DNA of 64,000 nucleotides, from NCBI RefSeq assembly GCF_048773025.1, contig NC_133539.1, forward strand, positions 94,260,001-94,324,000. Reading direction: 5' to 3'. The stretch comes from Camelus bactrianus (lineage: Eukaryota; Chordata; Mammalia; Artiodactyla; Camelidae). The notes below the pieces were generated by a model. The model searched no databases and had not been told where the DNA came from. It saw only the letters and a list, made by a program, of their open reading frames with translations. Positions 22,540 through 34,089 of the stretch are shown one piece after another; positions within the stretch are counted from its first letter, which is position 1; each line of letters begins with the position of its first letter. A program made the position numbers and the translations under genes.

Positions 22540-23050
22540 GGTAATGTGTAAATTAGCTGACATTAGCATCTATTGTGCCTAAATGGCCTTCCAAACGTAA
22601 CAGCTGAGATTCCACTCTTCTGCCCCGGAGTTCACATGTTAAAAGTTATTGTATTTAGAGACTTGTAAGATTGACACACAGACTAGTGCAGTCCAAGATT
22701 CTCTCAAAGGCTGCTTATTAAGAAAACTTCTGAGACTTAGGTCATTTTTCTATCCATTCACATTATTTTTTTTTCAAACGGACAGTCCAGAACAATAACT
22801 AGAGCTTTACCATGGTCGTGTATAATTTTACTCTTTAACAAACCAGATTTCAGTTATGACAGAAAAAAATACGTAATTATTATGGTAATCAATTATTCAT
22901 TCATGACTGACAGACACCTATAATTATATAATAATTTAGCTTATCTTTAGTAAACAGTTTTAAAATTTCATTTTTATAGGATTTGAAATAAAATTAGGTA
23001 GTATGTAATTACATTTTGTAAATATTCCATTTGTTTGTGAACAGAATGTA
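22540..23050. promoter_or_regulatory. Candidate conserved noncoding stretch
   Basis: Unique sequence with motif clusters: 'aattagctgacattagcatc' (octamer-like ATTAGCAT), CAGCTG E-boxes near 22603, and 'tacgtaattattatggtaat' with 'caattattcattcatgactg'. No transposon is recognised. The regulatory role is inference from motif density alone. Confidence 0.2.
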
Positions 23051-23099
23051 TATTTTTTGTGTGAGAAAGCCCATATTAAAGTTTCTTCACATGATTATG

Positions 23100-23625
23100 G
23101 TCTTGCCCATTTCTCTATTGATTTCTATACTTCGCAGACGTACTTGGCTGTTTTTCCTTCTTGATGAACTATTTATTAAACAAATCTGAAATATCCTTGT
23201 TTTTTTAATGTCTTAAAATCTATTTTTACTATTAAATATTAATACATCACATTTTTGTTAATATTTATCTGCTACAGATTTTCCATCTACTACTATCCTA
23301 AATCTTGTGTGTCATTTGTGTAAATGGGTCTTTTATAAATCATACAAACTAGATTTAAAACTGAACTATATCTGAGAATTTGTCTTTTAAGAAGTAAACT
23401 TAAGCCATTCACATTTTTAAAAATTACTGATAAGTTTGGACTTATTTTTGCCACGTTATGTTTTATACTCTATTTACTGTGCTTTTGACTCCGTGCTGTT
23501 TCCTTTTCTATTTATTTTTGGGTTTATCAATTATTCTACTTTTACTTCCACTCTTAGTTTAGAAGTTCTACATTTTTAAATAAATTATATTTTAATGGTT
23601 CCCTAAGTTTTGAACATTTTATTGA
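23100..23625 (-). repeat. Old LINE-1, antisense
   Basis: The string of blocks 'tcttttaagaagtaaactta', 'agccattcacatttttaaaa', 'ttactgataagtttggactt', 'ttactgtgcttttgactccg' and 'tcaattattctacttttact' is the usual appearance of antisense L1M internal sequence. The left border is vague and divergence is high. Confidence 0.55.
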
Positions 23626-23654
23626 ATTCAAGGCAAGAAATCACAAATATACAA

Positions 23655-24340
23655 CTTGATTTTTTAAAAAGAGTGTACATTTTTAGAGCAGTTTTAGGTT
23701 TACAACAAACCTGAGAGGAGGGTAGAGAGATTTCCCTTATGTTTCCTGCCCTCACACAGGCACTCACCAGAATGGTACATTTATTACGAAGGATGAACCT
23801 ACAATGACACATCAGAATCACCCGAAGTTCATAGTTCAGTTTAGGCTTTACTCTTGGTGTTGTACATTCTGTGGGTTTGGACAAAAATATAATGACATAT
23901 ATCCATCAGTATAATATCAGTCAGAGTATTTTCACTGACCTAAACTCTTCCATGCTCTGCCTATTCATATTCCCCCATCATTCCCCTCTTTCCCAGAAAC
24001 CACTGATCTTTTTATTGTTTCTACAGTTTGCCTTTTCCAGAATGTCATATAGTTGGAATCATACAGTATGTAGCCTTTTCAGATTGGCTTCTTTCTCTTA
24101 GTAATATGTATTTAAGATTCCTCCATTTCTTTTCTTGGCTTGATAGCTCATTTCTTTTTAGCGCTGAATATTACATTATCTGGATGTACCACAGTTTATT
24201 TATTAATTCACCTACTGAAGCACAGCTTGAGGTCTGGCAACTACAAATAAAGTTGCTATAGACATCCATGTGCAGGTTTTTGTGTGGACATAAACTTCCA
24301 GCTCTTTTGGGTAAATAAGAAGGATTTTCAGATTATTTTT
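23655..24340 (-). repeat. LINE-1 3' part, antisense
   Basis: A clear antisense L1M copy: 'tttttagagcagttttaggt', 'tacaacaaacctgagaggag', 'cttggtgttgtacattctgt', 'gtttgccttttccagaatgt', 'catatagttggaatcataca' and 'tttgtgtggacataaacttc'. It runs from the 3' UTR into ORF2. It is less diverged than its neighbours, but no frame is open. Confidence 0.9.
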
Positions 24341-24414
24341 GATATCCTGAAATTTCACCATGATGAGCGCAGGAAATGGATCTTTTTCATTTATTCAAGT
24401 CAGCACCTTAAAAT

Positions 24415-25965
24415 TTTCTGCCTTTTAAAAATTCTGAAAATAAAACAAAAATTACAAATGTTTCCCTTTCCATTTTCTTTGGCCCCTCCATTTGTATTTC
24501 CAGTGAGATTTTTGAAATCTTTTGTTCTACTTCCTTGGTCCTTTGGTGCTGCATTTTGAGTGAAATATTAAAGCTGTGTGTATATGTGTGTGTTGTATGC
24601 GTATAATGAAACCTCACATATCCATCATCAGTCTCAAGAACTAGCAACATTTTCCACTTTGTTTGATCCATTCCCACACATGTATCATATATGTACATGT
24701 GTAGAAATCAAATATTATATAATATATATAATTTTTTGCTGAAGACATTTTAAAGTAAATCTAAGACATATCACTTCACTGGTTAAGTACTTAAATATTC
24801 CTAATAGGGAGGAGTTTTCTATTTAACTACAGTACCATTATCATTCTCAAGAGAATTAATAATAATTCCTTAATATCATTTAATAACAACCTAGTTTATA
24901 AATAATTTTCTCTTAGTATCCATATCAGTGGGTTGTTCAAATAAGTCCACATATTGCATTTAGTTAATTTATACCTTAAGTCCCTTTATTCTATAACAGT
25001 CCCCACTCATTTAAAAACACTACTTGTTAACTGAAAAAACAAAGTTGTTTGCTTTATAGAACTTCTCATATCTTGGATTTTGTCGATAGTATCTTTGTAG
25101 TATCAGTTGACATGTTTTTCTGTTACCTGAATTTCCTGTAAACTAATGTTTTTATTTAACTGCTTGATGAGATTCAGATTCAATTTTTGAAAAGGTTAAT
25201 ACATAGGTGGTACAAGGTGTGTAGTATAAAAACAGTTCTTTATTTCTTAATGATGTTAAGATCATTCACTTGATACAGGTATTGTCTGAGCCAGCCATTA
25301 CAAAGATTCTTAACAACTTTTTATCTAGTATTTTTAAAAACCATTAATAATTTTGTATTAAACATTATTAGCAGCAGAAAGTATTATTTTTTCTAATTGA
25401 AATGACTATTCTACAAAGGAGAACATTCCCTTATCAACTTATTAGTTACCCTGAAATAGTCTGTACAGAAAAGACAAGATAAATACAGATAATTTCATTT
25501 TACTTCACAGTTTTCAGAATAAAAAACTGATGTTCTAAAAAACCTCCAAAGGTTATTAGGCATAGAAATTTTGGAGTTTTATTATCAACCAATGGATTTT
25601 TATATATTTGCTGTGTTTCTATCCATTATAGTCGTGATTCTTTTTTGACATTCAAATTTCTATTCTTTAGCCAATGGGAGTCAAAATTGGCTTTGTATCT
25701 TTTTTGAAAATGATACTAGTAGTCCTTGATACCCTCTGTGCTTTCTAGACAGGAAGATGCTCCAGACTTATCTAGTGCATTCTCTGCCTGGCTTGGACTG
25801 GCCATTCTTTGAGGAACCTTGGTTCTTTTTGGTGAGAAAAGGTATTTGAAGACCACAATCCGGTACTGGGGGTTCTCACTGCTAGCTATTGGTTGTCATT
25901 GTTTCCATGCCTTTTAAGTCGACAGAGCTAATAGACATATGGGTCTACTGATATTTCCAATCTGA
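24415..25965 (-). repeat. Ancient LINE-1 3' UTR block, antisense
   Basis: The order of blocks is that of the long 3' region of old L1M/ME elements read backwards: 'cctcacatatccatcatcag', 'cattttaaagtaaatctaag', 'taattccttaatatcattta', 'caaataagtccacatattgc', 'tacataggtggtacaaggtg', 'ggagaacattcccttatcaa' and 'atgctccagacttatctagt'. A second copy of the same family lies at 57440-58375. Confidence 0.75.
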
Positions 25966-27257
25966 AAGAGATTTTTTCACTGGAATTAAAAAAATATACT
26001 ACAGAGTTTTCACTTAATTTCTTTGATTTTATTTTCTATTCTAATAAAACTTTGATTGTTAATGATATTAGCATAATTTCTTACTTGCTTTTCCTATTAT
26101 GCGTATTTATTCCCAAAATAGAAATATTATTAGTATATGTATGTTTTATTGTTATTTTGGAATAATTATATTTTATAATGATTCTGTTATTTTTTCATGG
26201 AAGTGGTATTATCTTGTATTCATCTCAGAATGTTACACTTCATATAAAGTTTTCTTTCTTTTGTTCTATTAACTTTCACTTTATCAGATGCTATTTATTC
26301 TACTTTTTTGGGGGTGTCTCAGTTTGGTAGTGTTGATTTTCCTTAAAAACAATTGCTTATTTCTGTATTTGAGATTTCTTTTTACCCTGGTGAGTGCACA
26401 TGTGGTACTGCTTACTTCAGCCTATCTTGAGTAATTATGGGATAGAGGCAGGGCATGATATGCCAGGAGCTAGAAAGATTTCCCTTTTCCTCCTGGGTCT
26501 TGGTAGCCACCTGGGTTCCTGCCAATTCATCCTGAGCACCTCCATGCCCTGTCACAGCCTGTGTTCTATAGCCCATTGTCCCATGACTGGCACAGCAAGG
26601 AGGAGAAATGAAGGTTAGGGTGGTATGTAGCAAGCTAACTGGCTGCCACGTCAGCAGTCTTGCAGTCAATTGCTCTGATCATTGTCCCAGAGCTAGCTTC
26701 CAATTGTGAAGTTTGGCCCAACTCTTAAGCTTTCCTACTTCATCTGCAGCAGGTCTCTGTTGCCTCTTTTGGGTTGTGCTTTTGCATTTCAATTCAATCA
26801 TATCTACCTTCCGTCTTCCAGAAACTTAGTATCTCTGGTCCTCCTTTGGGAATAGTTTTTCCATTAGAAATTTTAAAAGCATGTTAAACTTTACCATATG
26901 ACATGTATTTAAATACATATGTTATCTCTTGGAAACATATGCTATCGTATTAAATATATAATATACTCTCATAAGGAAATCTATAATAAGTTATTACATG
27001 GAAAATTTAAACATATATTCAACAATGATAAAATTGTGGTAATCCTGTTTCACACTGTAGCCCAACTTTTTTTTCTGGATTACTTTACATCAAGTTGTAT
27101 GCAGTTCAGCTTTTTGTCTAAATATACCCTATTTAGGCCATACAATGAGGTTCTCAGTTACCTTAATTTATTCTCTTTTCCACAGGACTCAAACATGAGT
27201 CCAGAGGCAGTTGGGCTATGATCCTCCTTGACAAAGATACTTTCATCTAGGGTCCAC
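25966..27257. other. No gene; probably decayed L1 then unique DNA
   Basis: The first 400 bp is T-rich and could be further antisense L1. From 26390 to 26890 the sequence is of average composition without a recognised family. From 26900 to 27180 it is very AT-rich. The 100-codon frame at 26919-27221 shows no domain. Confidence 0.4.
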
Positions 27258-28035
27258 ACACAAATTTCTATTGCTACACAACAAATTACCACAAGTTTAG
27301 TAAATTAAAACACCACTCATTTATTATCTCACGGTTCTGTGTATCAGAAGTCCAGGCAGTCTTGACCAATCCTTTGCCTAAGTCTCACAGGGCTGAAACA
27401 AAGTGTCACCCAGACTGGGCTCTTATCTGGAAGATCTGAGGAAGCTCAGAGGAAGAATCCATTTCGAAGATCATTCAGGTTACTGGCAGAACTTAGTTCC
27501 TTGTGACTAAGATCTGCATTTCCTTGGTGGCTGTCAGGTAGGGCTCACTCTCACACCTAGGGGGTCTCTCTCCAGACCTTGAACATAGGTCCTTTCCATC
27601 TTCACAGCATCAACGGTGCTTCAAATCCTTCTTATGCTTTAAATTCTCTGACTTCTTCTACCATCAATCAGACAAATTCTCTGTTTTTGAAGAGTTTGTG
27701 TGATTAGATCAGTCCCACAAAGATAACCTTGATTTTGTTATTATTATTATTTTTATTGAAGTATAGTCAGTTACAATGTGTCAGTTTCTGCTGTACAGCA
27801 TAATGTCCCAGTCATACATATATATGTGTATATACATACAGATATACACATATAATTGTTTTCATATTCTTAACCTTGGTTTTGATTAATTCAAAATCAA
27901 CTGATTAGTAACTTTAAATAATTCTGGAAATCTCTTTGTCACATAAGATAACAAATCACAGATGTGCTAGTTCATATTCATAGATTGGAGTACTAGAGCA
28001 GAACTTCAGGAATAATTTTAGTCATGTCCACCACA
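27258..28035 (-). repeat. MLT1 solo LTR (ERVL-MaLR) split by L1
   Basis: An inverted fossil LTR. Its left edge 'tctattgctacacaacaaat' with 'tcatttattatctcacggtt' is the inverse of the MLT1 3' end, and its right edge 'gtcatgtccaccaca' is the inverse of the TGTGG start. Between them a younger L1 piece occupies 27738-27870. After it the LTR resumes with 'caactgattagtaactttaa'. No internal region is attached. It is of early placental age. Confidence 0.8.
27738..27870 (-). mobile_element. 5'-truncated LINE-1 3' end, antisense, nested
   Basis: This is a 133-bp L1 tail in reverse: a TTATTATTATTA run, then 'ttattgaagtatagtcagtt', 'acaatgtgtcagtttctgct' and 'gtacagcataatgtcccagt', ending in a TATATG-rich end. 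It is flanked by a 14-base direct repeat with one mismatch: 27724-27737 taaccttgattttg and 27871-27884 taaccttggttttg. This shows target-primed insertion into the MLT1 LTR. Confidence 0.9.
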
Positions 28036-30722
28036 GTCCTGCTCATTTCTACTTTTCTTTGCCTTCTTTAACAATGACTTAGCTTTCAAAAATCTCCGGA
28101 AAAATAGGCTTCTGGTGGATCCTTCCCTCTGGCTTGAAAATCTGTCCATATGTATCAGAACTTCCAATTATCCTGTAGCTAAGACATATACTTCCTGTAT
28201 AAAAAGCTAAGTACATTTTCAAAAGAGCTTTTGAGTGTTAATATGATTCTCTCACTTGGAGGAATTAAATTTTCCTCCATAAAAGTGTTTAGCTCTTTTT
28301 ATAATATTACTTTTGAGGAGAAGACTATCATTGAAACATATATATTCAAATAATTACTGAGAGTCTTGAAGTATGCACAGAAAAGCATTTTCTAAATCCT
28401 TTCTTTTCAAAATGCCAACAGTTCTTGATAAATGAAAGGTCATGTTAATTCTTTTGGCATTTAAATCAGCACATTTACCATGATTAATTGACGTGGCATT
28501 TAATACATGACTGTACTTGTGTTCTACTGTTACTATATGGAAATACTGATTTGAACCCAGAAGAATATTAAACAATTATTAATTGATTCTGATTGTGCTA
28601 ATCCCTGCAATTAAGTCTCTATTAGTTTAGTGAAATGAAATAACAACTTTGCTTTTATAAAATGTAACCCACTTTGCATTTTAGCTTATGCTTATGAAAA
28701 ATAAATGTTCAGAAACAGTCTTGTGATACAGATGTAATAATAACAGTAACCATTTTCAGTGCAAAAGTTATATGACCATCTGTGTCCAAAAGACAAATTT
28801 TTTAAAAATATGGTTTTATTTTCAAGGAGGAAAAATTGCAGAAACTTAACTTTTAGCTCTTTGCTCTCTCCAAATGGTTTAAACTAATTTAGAAAATGGG
28901 AATTCTCTTGTCTACTTAGCTTCCTCTCCTTTATATTAGTGAGAATAAAGGAGGTGAGTCTGTGGAATAGAATGCAAGTTTTGGATCTCCTTGTAGCATT
29001 TAATTTCCCCACTGGTGCCTTGCTCATCCCAGGAATGGGAACATGGGGCTTTGTAATTTTATCATTATGGTGAATATTTCCTGACTTCACTCAACATTCA
29101 TGGGCTGTTCCTTTCATAATAGCCTTTAAATTTCCTTTAGGGAATTCCCTCACACCCTTTGCTAGTACCTTAATCTTCCCCTAGGCATCAGATGCTCTCG
29201 TCCAGGATTTATTTATTCTGAGTACCAACACCCTCAAGAAACAGTCTATTAACTATTGCTACTACAGCCCTGGAGCTTTCCAGGTAGTTGTCCTTCCCAA
29301 AGCCTTGTTCTACAGCTTTTCCTTTAAGTCTTTCACCTATCCTTATAGACTTTCAGTATATTTCCTTTTTTTCCCCCCTTCAAGTTAGCAAGAGTTACTT
29401 TTCTTTGCAGCCAAAGAAACCTACTTGATACATTCACTTAATTGTATAGAAGTTAAATTCAATTCCGTATCTGCTAGAGTTATCCTATGTTTTTCATGTT
29501 ACTATCCTCAAAGGCCCCAACGTGCTAAGGCAGTAAGAATTCAGTTGTGCTTTACCGAGACTTTTCCCCTTGATGTTTTAAAGTGATCAGTAGCTCAAAT
29601 ACTAACACAAAAGGACTATTCAATAAATTTTCTTTCTGTGCTGCCGAAATCCAAAACACTAGGTTTGAACAACAACAACAGAAGGACATAGAGATCGATT
29701 CTACATTTTTTTTTTGATACATTGCCCATGTTTGGAGGGAATATTATTAAACCATTTGGCACGTTAAGGACTAGTATAGCATTTGAAAGTAATAGCTACT
29801 TGTCCAGTAGCCCAGGGCATACCAGTTCTAGAAAGCATGTTGGCAAAGGGGACAGGCACTTGTTGCCTCCTTCCAGAATCCCCTGATGTCATATTTCTTT
29901 CTGCTGGGCTTCCCCTGATTGCCATTGTCCATTCTAGTCATTTCCAGTATCCCCAATTAATTTTGACCAATATGCAGTAAAAGAAAAATGTAATGGAATT
30001 TTTACAGATGTTAAATATAGACTATCAAAATGATCATCTCATCTACTAAATGTAATAATCAAGAAATCAGATTGGATAAAAGATAAAAGAGTAAACGAAT
30101 TAAGACTGAAGATGTAAAGCTAAAGCAGAAATAACAATATTGAATCAACAGCCGTTACGAGAGCCTACTGTGGGGAGAGTTCTTTAAAGCTATAGTTATC
30201 GACTGACATCAGCAGAGGAAGTGGAGTGGAAAGCACGGTGGGAGAGTGTGCAAGGCTGATGCGGCCCAGGAAGGATAAGACAGGAAAAAGTGATGTGAAG
30301 TCCCAGGTGGATATCAAGACTTGGAAAGTTAGGTTTGTTTCTCATGTTTTAAAGATAATTTTTGAAGCAACTTGGAAAAATCTTTAGTGAACTGGGCTTT
30401 GATGTTGTTGTTTATGTTTTTCTTATAAAATCTAAGCTGTCTATCAAATATTAAATGATATGTTTCTGTTATATTGGCTCCATGCTGTTCCCATTACTTT
30501 GGAGTATTTATAGAATTAAGATATAAATGTGATTATTAAAACCAAGGCAGATTTTTGGCTCTTAAGCAGAGCATAATGAAAACACGACTTAAAAGCAATT
30601 TATCAAACTTATAGATCAAGTACTTTCTTCCACGAACTCTCAAATATAAGATAGTTAAAGTTTCTTGGAATTCTGGCCACATCTAATTGAGTATGTTCCT
30701 TTTTACAGTATATGTGTTGATC
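28036..30722. other. Unique AT-rich DNA, no gene
   Basis: About 2.7 kb with no recognised repeat family, exon or structured RNA. Stop codons are frequent in all frames. A T11 run lies near 29707. Confidence 0.5.
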
Positions 30723-30737
30723 AGAAGGTATAGCATA

Positions 30738-31478
30738 GGTGTGGAGAAAAGGGAACCCACTGCTGATGGGAATGTAGTTTGGTGCAGCCATTATGGAAAA
30801 CAGTATGGAGAGTCCTCAAAAAAACTAAAAATAGACTTACCATTTGATCCAGCAATCCCACTCCTGAGCATATATCCAGAGGGAACTCTAATTTAAAAAG
30901 ATACATGCACTCCAGTGTTCATAACAGCACTATCTACAATAGCCAAAGACATGGAAGCAACCTAAATGTCCATCAGTAGATGACTGGATAAAGAAGTTCT
31001 GTGGTATATTTATGCAATGGAATACTACTCAGCTATAAAAAAGAATAAAATAATGCCATTTGCAGCAACATGGATGGACCTAGGAAATAATCATTCTAAG
31101 TGAAGTAAACCAGAAAGAGAAAGAAAAATACCATATGATATCACTCATATGTGGAATCTTAAAAAAAAAGGACACTATGAACTCATCTACAAAACAGAAA
31201 CAGACTTGCAGACATAATAAACAATCTTACGGTTACCAGGGAAAGGGGGTGGGAAGGAATAAATTTGGGAGTTTGAGACTTACAAAAGTTAGCCACAATA
31301 TATAAATATAGGTTTAAAAAGTTTCTTCTGTATAGCACAGGGAACTATGTTCAATATCCTGTAATAAACTTTAATGAAAATGAATATATGTGTATATGCA
31401 TGACTGGGACATTGCACTGTACACCAGAAATTGACACACTGTAACTGACCGTACTTCAATAAAATAAAAATTTTTTTA
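30738..31478 (+). mobile_element. 5'-truncated LINE-1 (ORF2 end plus 3' UTR)
   Basis: It starts inside ORF2 ('gtgtggagaaaagggaaccc', 'aatgtagtttggtgcagcca', 'ccaaagacatggaagcaacc', 'gcagcaacatggatggacct') and ends in the 3' UTR 'gaaattgacacactgtaact' with 'gtacttcaataaaataaaaa'. Putative target duplications match at 12 of 15 positions: 30723-30737 agaaggtatagcata and 31479-31493 aaaaggagtagcata. It belongs to the cetartiodactyl lineage and is of moderate age. It carries only the end of ORF2 and cannot mobilise itself. Confidence 0.92.
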
Positions 31479-31493
31479 AAAAGGAGTAGCATA

Positions 31494-32639
31494 AAAGAAA
31501 ACAAAAACACAAATTAGAACATGAAAGACCTAAATCCTACCGTTGGCATCAACTTGTATAAGTCAAGAAGCACCAAAACTGCAAAAGTAAAATACTTGAT
31601 TCATTTCTCTGATCCTCAATTCTTACTTTTTATTTACCAGTAATACTCTCTTACTAGTAACTTGCAGACATTCGCTAATTTTAGCCTCATATACAAGGAC
31701 AGGAATTCTTAGGCCCAAACAGAAGAAGAGAGCAGGTCCTTGTGCCCAGCACCTGGCCCAGAACCTGCCCTACCATGTGGTCTCAGGAAAGGACTATAGG
31801 ATGATTGACCATTGCCTGAATGACTTGATCCCTGTGTCTGAGGGCCTGCCTTACAAACTGGGTGGCACTCAATTTCTTCTCCTGTGTCCTGGCTTTTTTC
31901 TTGTCGTTTCGTTCATTTCTGGGCCTTTGAGCTCTGCCCCTGAAGTTCAGTCAATGGCTGGGACTCTGCTAATTCCTAAAAGAGTATTTTTTGGAGTCAA
32001 GAATGGCTTCCCATCTGGTAGCAGCCTGGTACCAGTGGGCACACCCAGTTCTTGTCTTAACCCAAACAGTCTCCTCTTTGCAATATGGTTAACTCTTCCA
32101 AATGTGGTGGCTGTGTCATAAGAAAACATATAACAATACGTGTATTTTTAGATCTGTGGTGTTTGCCCATGTATCTGCTGTACAGTTGGACCATAAATGG
32201 GCAACTTAGGCCAGCACAATCATCTGGAGGCTATGACATAAGTACAGTGGGGCTGCAATTTATTGGCTCTGAGTTTTCCCAGCATGACCTCAAACTATTA
32301 CTTAGTCTTTATAAAAGCAAACAGACTGTTGGCTGCCTGCAGGTTCTAATACAGATGCCTGAAGGAGTGACATAAAATACACAGCAGATTAACTGTCTAG
32401 AGGGACTACATGTGGAATCTGAAACCATCAAAATATCCCAAAATAACTTCTCTGGAAGTGATGTTTCTGTGTCAGCTAATCTACTTGTCTGACCGGCCAT
32501 TGTAATAAACTGCACAGGGCCATGAAAATGCTTTTGCCATATTTCATTTGAATTTAAAATTTATTCAATATAAATGGTTTGATGCTACATGTTATTCTTT
32601 TATAATCTGCTTATTTCTCTTCACATTATGTGTTAAACA
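31494..32639. other. Unique DNA with a 114-codon frame, no gene supported
   Basis: The frame at 31777-32121 (plus) has no recognisable domain and no splice or promoter support. The region is less AT-rich than its neighbours. I recognise no repeat family. Confidence 0.4.
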
Positions 32640-32770
32640 TTTAGTTATTTTGATATATGTGGCTTTAGTTCATTTAAACTGCTGCATACTAGGCAATTAC
32701 ATGAATATACTATAATGTACATCCATTCTCCCACTGAGCTGTGAGCATGAGAATAATTATTGCTTTACAC
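32640..32770 (-). repeat. LINE-1 scrap, antisense
   Basis: The wording 'ttttgatatatgtggcttta', 'gttcatttaaactgctgcat' and 'acatccattctcccactgag' fits the antisense L1 series 'gatatatgtggctatagttcattc...tatccattctcc'. It is short and strongly diverged. Confidence 0.5.
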
Positions 32771-32774
32771 CACT

Positions 32775-32832
32775 GGCTGTTGAGTGGTTTGTTATGCAGC
32801 TTTATTATAGCAATAGCTAACTAATATACAGG
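32775..32832 (+). repeat. MLT1-like LTR 3' terminus
   Basis: A fossil scrap of about 60 bp that ends 'gtggtttgttatgcagcttt', 'attatagcaatagctaacta' and 'atataca', the usual 3' terminal wording of MLT1 LTRs. The rest of the LTR is not visible. Confidence 0.5.
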
Positions 32833-32879
32833 GTACGTACACCAATTTTATTAGATACTGACAAATTGCTTCTCCAAGT

Positions 32880-33229
32880 GATTTGGGGAGGTTATTCAAG
32901 TGGACCCAATCTAATCACACAAATTTTTAAATCACAGAAGCTTTCCCATCTGTGGTCAGAGAGAAATGTGATGACTGGGAAAAAGGTTAGAGAGTTGCTG
33001 GCTTTAAAATAGAAGAGGGAGACCAAGAGCTAAGGAATGATGAGCAGTATGTAGGAGCTGAAACAGATTCTTCTTTACAGCCTCTAGAAAGGAAGGGACC
33101 TGCTGACATCTTGGTTTCAGCCCAATGAGAAATGTGTCAGACATACAGAACTGTAAGATAATAAATCTGTGTTGTTTAAGCCACTAAATTTGTGGAAATT
33201 TGTTATAGCAATCGTGGAAAACTAACACA
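32880..33229 (+). repeat. MLT1 LTR (ERVL-MaLR), sense, 3' two-thirds
   Basis: The sequence carries 'gtggacccaatctaatcaca', 'gcctctagaaaggaagggac', 'ctgctgacatcttggtttca', 'tacagaactgtaagataata', 'tgttgtttaagccactaaat' and ends 'aaactaacaca'. This is a standard MLT1C/D-like LTR whose 5' part is missing. It is a solo fossil of early placental age. Confidence 0.85.
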
Positions 33230-33329
33230 CCAATTATAAAATATATCTAAAGTAGGAATTTGGTATCACTTTAATCAAGTAATTTAAATTCTATTTTATC
33301 TCTTCCCTTTTTAGTTATAACTCTTTTCT

Positions 33330-34060
33330 TATTAATATTTTTTCTAGAAATTACAATTATGTATTTTTAACATAGTCTACCTTGAACTAATACTACACCA
33401 CTTCACACATGATGTAAGAATCTACATTCATTCACCACTCCCTCTTTTTTGTTTTTATTTATCACCTATTATACTTCCACATGTTACATACCCAACAATG
33501 CAGTCTTATCACTTTTACTTTAAATAATTATTTTGAATAAAATTAAAAAAGAAAAAGTATAGTATTTTTGAATTTGCCTGTATATTTATCATTTCCACTT
33601 TTCCCCCGTAAATCCAAGTTTCCATGTAATATCATTTCCCTTCAAATTGAAGAATTTCATTAAGTGTTTCTTATGGAATGGATCTACTGGCAAAAATTCT
33701 TTCAGCCTTCATTTGTCTTTATTTGAAAGTGTCTCTATTTCGCTTTGATTTTTAACAGATACTTTTTATGGATATGAGATTTTAGCAGTTCTTTTCCAGC
33801 ACTTTAAAGATGTTATTTCATTTTCTTCCAGTTGCCAATCTTTCTTATAAAAATTCAGCCTTTATACTTATCGTTGTTCCTCTCCATGCACTCTGACTTT
33901 CTTTCTCTACCTACTTTTAAAACTTTATCTTTTGGCAAGTTGACAATGATTTTTTTTTTTTTTAAGCTGTCTGTGGAAAGTTTGCTACACGGGCTTCCAC
34001 TACCTAAACCAAGTGTCCACCCTGAAGTATGGACATTGTTGTGGTCTCTGTTTTCTTAAG
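33330..34060 (-). repeat. Old LINE-1, antisense
   Basis: The blocks run 'cactccctcttttttgtttt', 'gtttcttatggaatggatct', 'actggcaaaaattctttcag', 'ccttcatttgtctttatttg', 'gcactttaaagatgttattt' and 'cttatcgttgttcctctcca'. This is the familiar antisense L1M series. It is strongly diverged. Confidence 0.75.
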
Positions 34061-34089
34061 AAGGGATTTCGCTGAAATTTATTTTATTA

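Noticed and set aside
31777-32121. 114-codon plus-strand frame as a possible gene
   Set aside because: No recognisable domain, no promoter or splice context, and another frame overlaps it on the minus strand.
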